Part shown: one piece after another, positions 45,103 to 55,800 of the stretch
How the letters are laid out: every line of letters begins with the position of its first letter
Numbering within the stretch: position 1 is the stretch's first letter
Origin: Myxococcales bacterium
GTDB lineage: Bacteria; Myxococcota_A; UBA9042
NCBI GenBank assembly: GCA_947491025.1
Contig: CANLIC010000001.1
Span: 1-64,000, forward strand
Direction: 5' to 3'
Length of the DNA stretch: 64,000 nucleotides
Notes under the pieces: model-generated
Told to the model about the DNA's origin: nothing
The model's input: only the letters and a program-made list of their open reading frames with translations
Database searches by the model: none
Position numbers and translations under genes: made by a program

Positions 45103-46191
45103 CTACAGCGCGGGCGCCTTTGGGCCAGCAGCGCCGGACGCGCCGACCCGCCGCAGCAGCCACAGGCCGACGCCGGTCTCGACCAATCCAACGCCGCCGG
45201 GACGCAGCCGCAGGGCCATGCGGACGAAGGCCGGCGCCAGCGGCGAGTCGGGCAACACGCGGTGCCGCCCGGGGCCGGGATCGTCGGAGCGGGCGGCGCG
45301 CAGCGCTGCGAAGTTGCCGCCGCGGCGGCGGGCTGCGTGGCAGAGCTCGGCAGCGAGGGCGCGCGCCTCAGCGATGCTGCGGTCCGGGCCGGCGCCGCCC
45401 TGTGCGCCGCGCCAGGCGATGAGGATGGCGTCCACCTCGGCTGACTCGGCGGACACGGCCTCGAAGTCAGCGCAAGCGTTGGCGTCCTCGTCGGCGAGCG
45501 GACAGGGGCTGGGGCAGAGGTCGATGGGTGGCCGCGGCGGCGGACGCTCGCCCTCGCCGAGGCGGCGCAGCACGTGCCAGCCGAAGCGGCTGCGGGCGCG
45601 GTCGATCTGCCCAGGGCGCAGGCGCAGGGCGAGCTGGCCGATGCTCGGCGGCAAGCGGCCGGCGCTGGCGGCGTCGACCTGGTAGACGCCGTCGCCGGGA
45701 TCGTCGGTGTGGGCCGCCATCAGGGCGAAGAAGTCGGTGTCCCCCTGGCGCGCCTTGTGCAGCAAGCGCTCGGCCTCGTCGGTGGCCTGCTCGGGCGTGC
45801 GCTGGATCCGCGGGTCGGGCAGCGATCCCTGCCAGGCGACCAGGATCGATGCAAAGACAGCCTTGGCGTCTGGCTCGGCGTTGGGGCTCGGGCAGCGCGC
45901 AGGGTCTTCGCCGGGGCGCGGACAGTCGGCGGTGCGGGCGCTGGCGGGGGTGGGGGCGGGGGCGGGCCCCTGCCGAGCGTCGGCGCCGGCAGATCGGGAC
46001 GTCGAGGCAGCGGCGGAGGATGCGGCGCTGGGCGAAGCGGCGTCAGGCATGACCGGCGCGGGCGCAAAGAGCTCGGGCGGCGGGGGTGGCGCCGCCGGTC
46101 CGCGGCAGCCGCAGAGGGCCCAGAGCGCCGTGCCTGCGAGGACGACCGGCGCGGAAGAAGGGGCGTAACGCGGCCGGCGCTGGGCGTTCAC
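45103..46191 (-). CDS. Parvulin-like peptidyl-prolyl isomerase lipoprotein (two PpiC-type domains)
   Basis: 362 residues. GTG start 46191 overlaps the stop of the transporter gene by four bases (GTGA), implying coupled translation. Signal peptide with lipobox LCGC (about residue 29), then a long Pro/Ala/Ser linker. Two parvulin-like domains follow: residues about 110-215 (ILVAWQGS ... DFFALMAAHTDDPG ... GQLALRLRPGQIDRARSRFGWHVLRRL) and about 255-350 (ILIAWRGA ... NFAALRAARSDDPG ... MALRLRPGGVGLVETGVGLWLLRRV). PpiC-type isomerases assist folding of secreted proteins; this one is last in a unit headed by two giant cysteine-rich lipoproteins, possible clients. Confidence 0.82.
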   Translation of the reverse strand: MNAQRRPRYAPSSAPVVLAGTALWALCGCRGPAAPPPPPELFAPAPVMPDAASPSAASSAAASTSRSAGADARQGPAPAPTPASARTADCPRPGEDPARCPSPNAEPDAKAVFASILVAWQGSLPDPRIQRTPEQATDEAERLLHKARQGDTDFFALMAAHTDDPGDGVYQVDAASAGRLPPSIGQLALRLRPGQIDRARSRFGWHVLRRLGEGERPPPRPPIDLCPSPCPLADEDANACADFEAVSAESAEVDAILIAWRGAQGGAGPDRSIAEARALAAELCHAARRRGGNFAALRAARSDDPGPGRHRVLPDSPLAPAFVRMALRLRPGGVGLVETGVGLWLLRRVGASGAAGPKAPAL

Positions 46192-48014
46192 GGCGCCGGC
46201 ACCGCCTGCAGCGGCCACAACACGGGGATCAGCCAGCCGCCGAGGACGAGCACCATGGTGCTCATCGGCACGCCGGCGCGGGCGAAGTCGGCGAAGCGGT
46301 AGCCGCCGGGTCCAAACACCATCAGGTTGGTCTGGTAGCCCATCGGCGTGATGAAGCTGGCAGAGGCACCGACCATGACGGCGATGGCAAACGGCGTGAG
46401 CTCGACGTGGAGGCCGCGGGCGGTCGCCACCGCGATCGGCAGCATCAGGACGGCCGCGGCGTTGTTGCTCAGCAATTCGGTCGCGATCATGGTCGCCAGC
46501 AGCACCGCCACCAGTGCGCCGTGCGGATCTGCGCTGGCGGCGCCGACCAACATCCGTGCCAAGGCGTCCGCGAGGCCGCTGTCGGCGATGGCGGCACCGA
46601 CGCCGAACGAGCAGGCGATGGCAAAGAGGACGCCGAGATCGATGCTCTCGCGCAGGCCCGTGCGGTCGATGGCGCCAAAGACCACGAGCAGCCCAACGGC
46701 GGCGACGGCGCCGTGCAAGACCGGCAGGACGTCGCACGCGGCGAGGGTGACGAGGCCGAGCAGCGCTGCGATGGCCAGCAAGGCGTGGCGCGGGTGGGGC
46801 GCGGTGTCGAGGTCAGCGCTGGTCACGACGTGAAAATGCGGATGAAACCGGTGGTTGACGATGAACTCCGGCGTCGCCTCGACGAGCAGGGTGTCGCCGT
46901 CCTGCAAGATCCAGCCCTCGGCGCGCGGCCGCTCGCCGGTGGCGTTGGACTCCGACGACAGCGGCGCCCGCTGCACCTGCTCGCCTTGGCGCGACAACGC
47001 CAACACCGCCGCGCCATAGGCCTTGCGGAAGCTGCCGTCGCCGACGCGGCTGCCGATGAGCGGGCAGCGGTCGGCGACGACGATCTCAAAGAAGCGGCGC
47101 TGCTGGCCGAGGGCCCGGGTGTCAAATGTCGAGTCGACGGCCTTGCGCAGGCCAGCGGTCCGCAGGGCCGCAGCGACGGTGGCCACACCGCCTGCGATGA
47201 CCAGGCGATCGCCCGCGATGAGCACTTCGTCCATGCGTGGCGCGCTGAGGATGTGCAGATCGCGGCAGATCTCCACGGGCAGCAGCTGGCTGCCGTCGGC
47301 TAGCCGCGCCTCGGCGATGGTCTTGCCGTCGAAGCCGCCGCCAACGAGGACCTCAAGCTCGGTGGTAAAGGCGCGCGGATCGGCAAAAGCGGCCTCCGTG
47401 TCGGGCCGATCGACGAGGAGCCAGCGGCCACCAAAGGTCAGCATCGCGATGCCAGCCAAGGCGATCGGCAGACCGATGCGTCCGATTTCCGCGAAGCCGA
47501 TCGGCTGGAGGTGCCACTCGACGAGCAGGCCGTTGACGACAAGGTTGGTCGAGGTGCCGAGGACGGTGAGCAGGCCGCCGAGCATCGCCGCGTAGGAGAG
47601 CGGCAGCAGCAGCCGGCTCGGCGCGATGCCGTTGCGGCGAGCCCAGGAGCGCAGCTCCGGCATCAGCATCGCCACCAGGGGCGTGTTGTTGACGATGCCT
47701 GAGATGACCGCGACCGGCACCATCATCCGCAGCAAGGCGAATTGGGCGTTGCTGGCGCGGCCCAGCGCGAGGCCGACGACGGGCGCCAGCGCGCCGGAGC
47801 GCCGGACGGCTGCAGCGACGACAAAGAGCAACCCGATGGTGAGCACGCCCTCGTTGGCGAAGCCGCCGAGCGCCCGCTCACTGCTGACGACCCCGAGGAG
47901 CAGCAGCGCACCGAGGGCGAGCCCAAGCCCCCCCTCGGGCCGCACCCGGTCGGTCGCCATCGCCGCCAACATGGTGACGACCACCCCGCCCGTGACCCAC
48001 GCCTGCCACCCCAT
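46188..48014 (-). CDS. DASS/SLC13-type anion transporter with RCK_C (TrkA-C) domains
   Basis: 608 residues. About ten hydrophobic helices are split by a central soluble region. The first half has IVNNTPLVAMLMPELRSWARR and LGTSTNLVVNGLL (the S-N-T type motif of divalent anion:Na+ symporters). The middle (about 215-400) holds two TrkA-C/RCK_C-like modules (ELEVLVGGGFDGKTIAEARL...; FFEIVVADRCPLIGSRVGDGSFRKAY). The second half repeats the motif (LLSNNAAAVLMLPIAV; GASASFITPMGYQTNLMVFGPGGY). Substrates of this group include sulfate and dicarboxylates; RCK modules suggest regulation by a small ligand. GGAGGGG precedes ATG 48014. The gene starts 100 bases after the giant lipoprotein gene on the same strand. 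Confidence 0.9.
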   Translation of the reverse strand: MGWQAWVTGGVVVTMLAAMATDRVRPEGGLGLALGALLLLGVVSSERALGGFANEGVLTIGLLFVVAAAVRRSGALAPVVGLALGRASNAQFALLRMMVPVAVISGIVNNTPLVAMLMPELRSWARRNGIAPSRLLLPLSYAAMLGGLLTVLGTSTNLVVNGLLVEWHLQPIGFAEIGRIGLPIALAGIAMLTFGGRWLLVDRPDTEAAFADPRAFTTELEVLVGGGFDGKTIAEARLADGSQLLPVEICRDLHILSAPRMDEVLIAGDRLVIAGGVATVAAALRTAGLRKAVDSTFDTRALGQQRRFFEIVVADRCPLIGSRVGDGSFRKAYGAAVLALSRQGEQVQRAPLSSESNATGERPRAEGWILQDGDTLLVEATPEFIVNHRFHPHFHVVTSADLDTAPHPRHALLAIAALLGLVTLAACDVLPVLHGAVAAVGLLVVFGAIDRTGLRESIDLGVLFAIACSFGVGAAIADSGLADALARMLVGAASADPHGALVAVLLATMIATELLSNNAAAVLMLPIAVATARGLHVELTPFAIAVMVGASASFITPMGYQTNLMVFGPGGYRFADFARAGVPMSTMVLVLGGWLIPVLWPLQAVPAP

Positions 48015-48114
48015 GTCCCCTCCACGGCCCAGTCCAAGCCGCTCGCGGCGGAGGATCGGCGCTGCGGCGGCTGCTGGCAAGTGCGCCAGAGGCTGCGGGG
48101 GTACGGAGTGGCGG

Positions 48115-51100
48115 CTAAGGGAGGCAGCCTTTGTCGGCGTCGCAGACTGCGCAGTCGAGTTCGGTCTTGCCGACGCACTTGCCGGCGCTGGCGCACGGCG
48201 CGTGTCCCCAGGCGTCGGTGCGCAGCAGCAGCGTGGTGGTCGACATGCCCGTGGGCGTCATGCCAGAGGCGCTGCCAGCGACCAGGTAGCCTTGGACGGC
48301 TGGGGCGAGGGCCGAGAGGGACGTCGACTCCTTGACGGCGAAGACGCGGCTCCAGACCGTCGAGCCGTCGTTGCGGCGCCGCCACAGCGTGCCTTCGGTG
48401 CCGGTTTCGGGCGCCTTGCGCTGCTGGCTGCCCGAGATGACGAGATCCTCGCCAGCGACCAGGACGCCGGTGGCGTAGCTCGACGTCGAGCTCTGCGCCA
48501 GCGTGGTCGCCTGCAGCACGCTGCCCTTGGCGTCGGTGCGGAAGATCCAAGGCTGCTGCGGTGCGTCGGCGGCGCTCCGCCCGTAGCCGACGGCGACCAG
48601 CTCGTCGCTCGGACGCTCGCGCACCGAGAGGAGGTAGCCGTCAAAGCCTGTCGGGTGGTAGCGCACCCACGCCAAGGCGCCGCTCTGCGTCATGCGCACC
48701 AGCATCAGCTGGCCTTTGGTGGTCGTCGCGACCGAGGGGTTGCGCAGCGATCCGGCGATGACGGTGTCGCCATTGCTGGCCTGGATGAGGCTCTGCACCA
48801 CCCAGCCGTCGAGGTAGTAGGTCGACTGCGGGCCCTTGTACTTGAGACTCCAGAGCTTGGTGCCGCTGGTCGGCGTGAACGCGGTGAACGTCGCCTCGAG
48901 CTGCGCCGTCACCGACGCGGCCCACAGGACCGACCCATCCTTGCGCAGCAGCAGGCGCGAATCGGCGCCGTTGTAGTTGCCAGGCACGTTGCTCCACAGC
49001 ACGGCGCCACTGGCGCTGACGCGGCGGATCTGCGTCTTCCAGTCCTGCCAATCGAAGCCGGACTTCGGGTTGGTGCCGCCGGCGAGGATCGCAGTGCCAT
49101 CGGGCAGCTCGACGAGCGCCGGCACATTGGCCACCGCGTCGGGCATCGCCATCGTGAAGTAGGCCTGCTGCACGGCGAAGGTGTCCATGCGCGCCACCAT
49201 CCAGACCGGAGGCTGCCCTTGGGCGGCGGTGATCCAGGTGGAGCCGCTGGCGGCGTGGTGGACGAGCGGTGCGCCAATCGCCGGCCCATGCGCCAGGTAC
49301 AGCGCCGACTTCTGCACGGAGCAGTCGCCGATGTTGCTGCACCCCGAGGCGTCGCCGCCGCTGCAGAGGCCCTGCTGACAGATGGCGCCGATGACGCAGC
49401 CTTGGGCGTGCTTGCAGAGCTTGCCCTCCAGGGGCTTAGGGTCGTAGGAGCAGCCGACCAGGGCCTTGCAGGCGTCGACCGTGCAAGCATTGCCATCGCC
49501 GCAGACGACGGCCTGGCCGCCACATGCGCCGCCGTTGCAGGCGTCCTTGGCGGTGCAGACGTCGCCATCGTCGCAGCTGCCGGTCGCCGGCGCGTATTTG
49601 CAGCTCCCGCTCAGCTTGCCGTCGACGAGCTCGGAGGCGCAGGAGTCGGCGGTGCAGGGGTTGCCGTCGTCGCAGGCCTTGGGCCCGCCACCCTTGCAGA
49701 CGTCGCCGGCGCAGACCTCACCGAGCGTGCAGCCATCGCCGTCCTCGCAGGGCTTGCCATCGAGGACGCCAGCGCTCGACGCACAGCCCTTGCCGGCGGC
49801 GCAGATTTCGTAGGTGCAAGCGTTGCCGTCGTCGCACGATTTGGGCTTGGCGCCCGCGCAGACGCCGGCGGCGCAGGTCTCCGAGACCGTGCAGAGGTCG
49901 CCGTCGTCGCAGGGCTTGCCATCGACCGGCGTCGGCGCGTGCAAGCAGCCGCTCCCTTTGGCGCAGGTGTCGAAGGTGCAGGCATTGCCATCGTCGCAGG
50001 TCTTGGCGCCGAGGGCCTTGCAGGCGCCGGCGGCGCAGGTCCCCGTCTGGCAGGCGTCGCCGCCCGGAATGCAGCCGCTGCCGTCCGCCAAGGTACTGAC
50101 TTTGCAGGCGCCCGTGGCGGGCTGGCAGGTTGCGCTGCTGCACTCCACTTCGCCCGGCTTGCAGGTCACGACGGTCTTGGCGTCGACGACGCACAGAAAG
50201 GGCGCCTTGCTGGTGTCGCAGCGCAGGCTGCCGTTGCACAGGTTGTCGTCGTCGAGTGCGGCGCAATCGGCGTCGTTCTTGCACGCGCAGCCGACGGGTG
50301 CGCCGACACAAGCGCCGTCCTTGCACGCATCACCGCCGGAGCAGACATCGCCGTCGTCGCAGAGCGCCACGCCTTGCACGCCGTGCGTCAGCTTCTGATG
50401 CTGGCAGCCCTGCCCTGTCTTGCAGCCATCGAGCGTACAGGGATTGTCATCGTCGCAGACGGTGCCGGTCACCTCGCCGGGGCCGAGCAAGGCGCCCTTG
50501 CAGCCAACAATGCCGCAGATGTCGGGGTGGGTGCAGGGATCGCCATCGTCGCAGGCGCCCCCAACGATCGGCAAGTTCAGGCAACCGACCAAGGGGTGGC
50601 AGGCGTCAAGGGTGCAGACGCCGCCGTCGTCGCAGGCGCCCTCCGAGAACGCGATGCCCTTGCAGACGCCGCCGACGCAGCCATCGCCGGCCGAGCAGGC
50701 GTCGCCGTCATCGCAAGCGCCCGCTGGCTTGGTCGGAAAGCTGCATTCGCCGGTCTTCTTGTCGCACTGGTCTTTGGTGCAGGCGTTGCCGTCGACGCAG
50801 AGCAGGCCGAGGGAGCCAAGCCCGCCGCCCTTGCAGACGCCGCCCTTGCAGGTGTCGGCTTCGGTGCAGGCGTCGCCGTCGTCGCAGGGCAGGCTGGCCG
50901 AGAAGTGCTGGCAGACGCCGGTCTTCGCGTCGCAGACGTCTTCGGTGCACGGGTTGCCGTCGTTGCAGGCCTTCTTGCTGTGGCTGCAGCCGCCGGTCTT
51001 GGCGCTGCAGGCGTCGACGGTGCAGGGATCGGTGTCCTTGCAGGTGATGCTGGCGCCGACGCAGCCGCTCTTGGCGCAGAGATCGGGGCCGGTGCAGGGG

Positions 51101-52803
51101 TTGCCGTCGTCGCAGGCGCTCCCCGGCTGCAGCGGGATTTGCGCGCATGCGCCGCTGCTGGGCACGCAGGCAAAGGCGAGGCAGGCGTCGGCGGCCGCCA
51201 CGGGGCAGACCACGACGCTTGCGGGGTTGATGAGGCAGGCGGGGCTCGTCCCGGACTTGTCGCAGTAGAGCGTGCCGTTGCACGGGTTGCCGTCCTCGAA
51301 GATGCCGCAGTGGGCGTCCGTGATGCAGGGGCAGCTCAGCGCGTCACCGCCAACGCAGACGCCTTCGCTGCAGGCGTCGCCGACCGTGCAGGCGGAGCCA
51401 TCGCTGCAGGGCGCCCCGTTTTTGGCCTGTGCGGCGACGCAGATGCCGGTCTTGGGCTGACAGGTGCTAGTGGTGCAGGACGACAACGCCGTCGCTGGGC
51501 AGCTGACGACCGTGCCCGGGTTGACCTTGCAGGCGCCTAGCTTGGGGTCGCAGTAGAGCGTGCCGTTGCAGAGGTCGCCGTCGTCCTGCGCCTTGCAGTC
51601 GGCGTCGGACTTGCAGCTGCACACCGGCGCGCCGCCGCCGCAAACGCCAGAGGTGCAGCTCTCGCCGAAGGTGCAGGGATCGCCATCGTCGCAGCCCCCG
51701 CCGGCGTTGACCTGGACGTCGACGCAGGCGCCGGTCTTGGGGACGCAGATCGCTTGCGTGCAGGCGGTGTCACCGACGCTCGGGCAGCTGATGACGGTGG
51801 CCGGATTGACCTTGCAGGCGCCCGTCGCGATGTCGCAGAAGAGCAAGCCGTTGCAGAGGTCGCCGTCCTCCTTGCTGGCACAATCGGCGTTTTTGGCGCA
51901 GGGGCAGATCCAGGTGCCCGCTTGGCACTCTTGGCCCAGGCAACTATCGCCGGCGGTGCAGGCGTCGCCATCCTCGCAAGCGGCGCCGTCGGCGCGCGGC
52001 ACGGCCTCGCAGGCGCCGGCGGCCTCCTGGCAGACCATGTCGACGCAGGGCTTGCCGCTGGCTGGACAGGTCAACACCGTCGCCGGATTGAGCTTGCAGG
52101 TGTGGCTCGCTGCGTCGCAGTAGTGCGTGCCCTTGCACTTGCTGGGCGGCAGCTGCAGGGCGCACTCGGAGTCGGTCTGGCAAGCGCAGATGCCCGCGCC
52201 GCCGACGCAGACGCCCGCGCCATCGCAGTGATCGGCCGCGGTGCAGGCGTCGCCGTCGTCGCAGGCCGCACCGCTCGGCTGCGCCTTGGTGCCGCAGGTG
52301 CCGGTGGCCGGGTGGCAGGCGTTGGCGAGGCAGGGCCCAAGGTCGGTGACGCAGACGACGACCGAGGACGGCAGCACCTTGCAGGCGTGCGGCGGTGCTG
52401 AGGTGTCGCAGTAGAGGGTGCCGTTGCAGCGATCGCCGTCCTCGCGGGGAGCGCAGTCGCTGTCTTGCTGGCAGACGCAGCTCTGCGTACCGACGCAGGC
52501 GCCCGATTTGCAGGCATCGCCGGCGGTGCAGGCGTCGCTGTCGTCGCAGGGGCTGCCGTCGATGAGGCCGTGGCATGGTCCGCATGCGGGGCCGCTGCAG
52601 CTGGCGTCTGCGGCGTCGGCCTTGGCGTCGCCGGCGGCGCTGGCGTCGCTGCCCTGAACCACCACCGCAGCGTCGCGGCAAGCGCCGAGGCAGATCAGCG
52701 CGCTGACCGCGAACGGCGCCCAGGCATGACCGTGGGGCAGCCTTTGCAACCAGGGTGCAAAGCGTTGCAGGGGGCGCGGACCGAGCGCGGTGGTGGCGCT
52801 CAT
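48115..52803 (-). CDS. Giant cysteine-rich lipoprotein B with C-terminal propeller-like domain
   Basis: 1562 residues. Signal peptide with lipobox LGAC (about residue 43), an Asp/Ala-rich linker, and over 1000 residues of cysteine-rich modules of two kinds: EDGDLCNGTLYCD with SCPS...TxCxPKTGxC, and CDDGNxCTxxxCxxxxGC. The last 400 residues are nearly Cys-free until the end and consist of repeated strands with the form DGTAILAGG, DGSVLWAAS, GDTVIAGSL and LVISGSQ, as in delta-60/propeller-type repeats, followed by a short Cys-rich tail (CASAGKCVGKTELDCAVCD). ATG 52803 overlaps the stop of the preceding gene (ATGA). The protein probably projects from the outer membrane; ligand unknown. Confidence 0.88.
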   Translation of the reverse strand: MSATTALGPRPLQRFAPWLQRLPHGHAWAPFAVSALICLGACRDAAVVVQGSDASAAGDAKADAADASCSGPACGPCHGLIDGSPCDDSDACTAGDACKSGACVGTQSCVCQQDSDCAPREDGDRCNGTLYCDTSAPPHACKVLPSSVVVCVTDLGPCLANACHPATGTCGTKAQPSGAACDDGDACTAADHCDGAGVCVGGAGICACQTDSECALQLPPSKCKGTHYCDAASHTCKLNPATVLTCPASGKPCVDMVCQEAAGACEAVPRADGAACEDGDACTAGDSCLGQECQAGTWICPCAKNADCASKEDGDLCNGLLFCDIATGACKVNPATVISCPSVGDTACTQAICVPKTGACVDVQVNAGGGCDDGDPCTFGESCTSGVCGGGAPVCSCKSDADCKAQDDGDLCNGTLYCDPKLGACKVNPGTVVSCPATALSSCTTSTCQPKTGICVAAQAKNGAPCSDGSACTVGDACSEGVCVGGDALSCPCITDAHCGIFEDGNPCNGTLYCDKSGTSPACLINPASVVVCPVAAADACLAFACVPSSGACAQIPLQPGSACDDGNPCTGPDLCAKSGCVGASITCKDTDPCTVDACSAKTGGCSHSKKACNDGNPCTEDVCDAKTGVCQHFSASLPCDDGDACTEADTCKGGVCKGGGLGSLGLLCVDGNACTKDQCDKKTGECSFPTKPAGACDDGDACSAGDGCVGGVCKGIAFSEGACDDGGVCTLDACHPLVGCLNLPIVGGACDDGDPCTHPDICGIVGCKGALLGPGEVTGTVCDDDNPCTLDGCKTGQGCQHQKLTHGVQGVALCDDGDVCSGGDACKDGACVGAPVGCACKNDADCAALDDDNLCNGSLRCDTSKAPFLCVVDAKTVVTCKPGEVECSSATCQPATGACKVSTLADGSGCIPGGDACQTGTCAAGACKALGAKTCDDGNACTFDTCAKGSGCLHAPTPVDGKPCDDGDLCTVSETCAAGVCAGAKPKSCDDGNACTYEICAAGKGCASSAGVLDGKPCEDGDGCTLGEVCAGDVCKGGGPKACDDGNPCTADSCASELVDGKLSGSCKYAPATGSCDDGDVCTAKDACNGGACGGQAVVCGDGNACTVDACKALVGCSYDPKPLEGKLCKHAQGCVIGAICQQGLCSGGDASGCSNIGDCSVQKSALYLAHGPAIGAPLVHHAASGSTWITAAQGQPPVWMVARMDTFAVQQAYFTMAMPDAVANVPALVELPDGTAILAGGTNPKSGFDWQDWKTQIRRVSASGAVLWSNVPGNYNGADSRLLLRKDGSVLWAASVTAQLEATFTAFTPTSGTKLWSLKYKGPQSTYYLDGWVVQSLIQASNGDTVIAGSLRNPSVATTTKGQLMLVRMTQSGALAWVRYHPTGFDGYLLSVRERPSDELVAVGYGRSAADAPQQPWIFRTDAKGSVLQATTLAQSSTSSYATGVLVAGEDLVISGSQQRKAPETGTEGTLWRRRNDGSTVWSRVFAVKESTSLSALAPAVQGYLVAGSASGMTPTGMSTTTLLLRTDAWGHAPCASAGKCVGKTELDCAVCDADKGCLP

Positions 52804-55800
52804 TGCGCACACGTCCCTTGCGTCTGGTCCTGGATCCAGACCCAGCCGCGGGTGCCTGGCGCGAGATCGCCGTGGGCGAAGGTCTCCTGGCCGGTGACGT
52901 GCCAGTGGTGCATCGACCAGCCGCCGCCGAAGCGGTCGCTGCACACCTTGTCGCCGGCCGCCTTGGTTCGGACGCCGCAGCCCGATACCGCCTGCGTGGC
53001 GCGCATCTCGGCCTTGGACCACGCGGTCTGCGCCAGCGGTCCGGCGTAGCCGAAGGTGCGCAGGCAAAGCACGGGCCTCGACTCGGTGCAGGCGATGCCG
53101 CCGACGTAGGGGTTGTCGTCGGGCGCGTAGCCCCACGCCGAGGCGTAGGCCACGACGCGCAGGACCTCGAGCGTCGGGTCGCGGCTGGCCACGGTAAAGG
53201 TGAGGCCCTTGTTGCCGGCGCCGCACGTGGCGCTGGCGCAGGTGCCGCCGGTGCACACCTGGCCGCTGGCGCAGGCCTTCGGCTTGCCGTCGGCGCAGAC
53301 GCCGGCGACGCAGACCTCGCCGCTGGTGCAGCTGTCACCGTCGTTGCAGGCGCCGCCGTCGACCGCGGCGTGTACGCAACCCTTCGACTTCACGCAGCTG
53401 TCCAGCGTACAGGCCTGGTAGTCGTTGCAGTCGCGCGCGACGGCGCTGCCGCACGTCTTGCCGTTGCCGGGGCAAGTGCCCTGCAGGCAGTCCTCGTTGT
53501 CGCGGCAGCGCGAGCCGGAGACCAGCGGCACGTGCAGGCAGCCGCTGGCGCTCGAGCAGCTGTCGAGGGTGCATGGGTCGCCATCGCCGCAGTCGATCGG
53601 CGAGCCGGTGACTTTGCACTGGCCGGCGGCGCAGGCCGTGGTCTCGCAGGCGCCGAGCAGGCTGCAGGGCCCGTCCTTGGGGCCAATGGCGCAGCCTTGC
53701 TTCGAATCGCAGGCTTCGGCCGTGCAGACATTGGCGTCATCGCAGGCGGCGTGGTGCGCCGTGAGCACGCAGCCCTTGGCCGGATCGCAGCCGTGCAGGG
53801 TGCAGGCGACGCCGTCGCTGCAATCGCTGAGGTCGAGGCTGCCGCAGGCGCCGGCGTCGCCGCAGTCAGCGTGGCCAAAGGCGCCCACGCGCAAGCGCCG
53901 CGGGCTGCCGGTCTCCAGGCCCTTGCCGACGGCGTAGGCGCTGGCGATGAGCTGCCAGCCATCGCGCGCGGCCGGGAGCAGGCAGCCGGCACACGGCACC
54001 AGGTGGCCGGCCTCCGCGAAGGGGCGGCGAAAGACGACGGCATCGGCCGCGCCGAGCCGAAACAGCTCGGTCAGCGCGGGGTCGCCGACCTTGGCCTGGC
54101 TGTAGGCGCTGACGACCAGACCACCATCGGCGCCGACCGCCGCTGCTTGCAGGACACGGACGGCGGCGTCGCTGCCCTCGAAGGTGCCCTTGCCGAGCAG
54201 CTCGCCCTCCTGCAACAGCGCTCCGCCGCTGCTGAAGCGCGCCGCCCACGGCCGCCAGGGCGACGTGGCGCTGGTCCGCAAGGCCCCGAAGGCGCGGATC
54301 GAGCCATCTCCCAGCACCAGCGCGTCGAGCAGCAGCGTCTCGCCGGCTTGGGCGGTGCTGGCCTCGAGCTGCTTGGTGCCGTTGCCGCTGTAGCGGACGA
54401 CGAGGCCGCGGGCGATGGCCGTCGCGCCGGTCGAGGGCGCATAGACGCTGCCGGCAGCGAGCAACCCGACGCCGGGCCTTGCGACAGCACGCCGCAGCAC
54501 CCAGCGATCGGCGGTCGCCAGCGCGCTCGGGCCCTTGACCAGGGCCTGAAAGACCACGGCGCCGCCGGCGCTGACCCGGGCGATGAGGCTGCGGCCTTGG
54601 GCATCGACGCTGCCGACGACGCCGAAGCTGCCGTCGTCGTGCAGGGCCACGTCGCGCAACAGCAGCGCTGCGCCGGGGATGCCGTCGATCGCCCAAGCGA
54701 CCTTGCCTGCGGCGTCGGTGCGCCGCAGCCATGGGCTCCAGACCGGCGCGCTGGCGTCGCCGCTGCCGCTGCTGGCCGCGACCACCACGCCGCCATCGGG
54801 CAGCGCGGCGACGGCGACGGCGGTGGCGGCGGCGACGGTGGGCGGACCTTTCACGACGAAGGCCGGCTGCCAGTCGGCTGCGATCGGCCAGTCCAGCTTG
54901 CCGACCTCGACGTCGCCGCTGCCGTTGAGCACGGCGATGCGCCCGAAGCCACCCAGGTGCAGGTCGGCGTCGACCCTTCCCGTCGCCTGGAGAGTGCGCA
55001 CGCCGAGCACGTCGGCCTGCACCGCGCAATCGCCGGTATCGCCGCAGGCTTTGGCGTCGCCGCCGGCGCAGACCCCGGCCTTGCAGGCGCCGCCTTTCAC
55101 GCAGGCGTCGGGGTGCGTGCAGGCCTTGCCTTCCAGCGCGGCGCCGAGGTGGATGCAGGTACCGCCGGCGCAGCTATCGACGGTGCAGCCGTTTTCGTCG
55201 TCGCACAGGAGCGCCGCGCCCTTGCAGACGCCGCTGGCGCAGGCGTCGGGCGTGCTGCAGGGGTCGCCGTCGTCGCACGGCAGGCCGGTGAAGGGCGCCG
55301 CGTCGTGCTTGCAGCCGCTCTTTGGCAAGCAATCGTCGACGGTGCAAGGCGCGCCGTCGTCGCAAGAGATCGCGCCCTTGCCCTTGCAGGCGCCAGCGAC
55401 GCAGACATCGGGTCCTTGGCAGGCGTCGCCATCGTCACAGGCTTTGCCGTCGAGGGCCTTGGCATCGACGCTGCAACCCTTGGACTTGTCGCAGACATCT
55501 ACGGTGCAGGGCGCGCCGTCGTCGCAGAGCGCCGCGCTGCCGGGGCTGCAGCCGCCGGCCTTGCAGGCGTCGCCCACGGTGCAGGCGTCGCCGTCGTCGC
55601 AGGCCTTGCCAGCGAGCGCCACAGGGTCGTGCTTGCAGCCGGCGACGCTGTCGCAGGTGTCGACGGTGCAGGATTTGCCGTCGTCGCAGTCGATGGCTGC
55701 GCCTTTCGCGACGCAGAGCCCCTTCGCGCATGCCCCGGCGCTGCAGGCGTCGCCGCCGGCGCCGCAGGCGCTGCCGTCCTCAAGGACCTTGGCGCTGCAT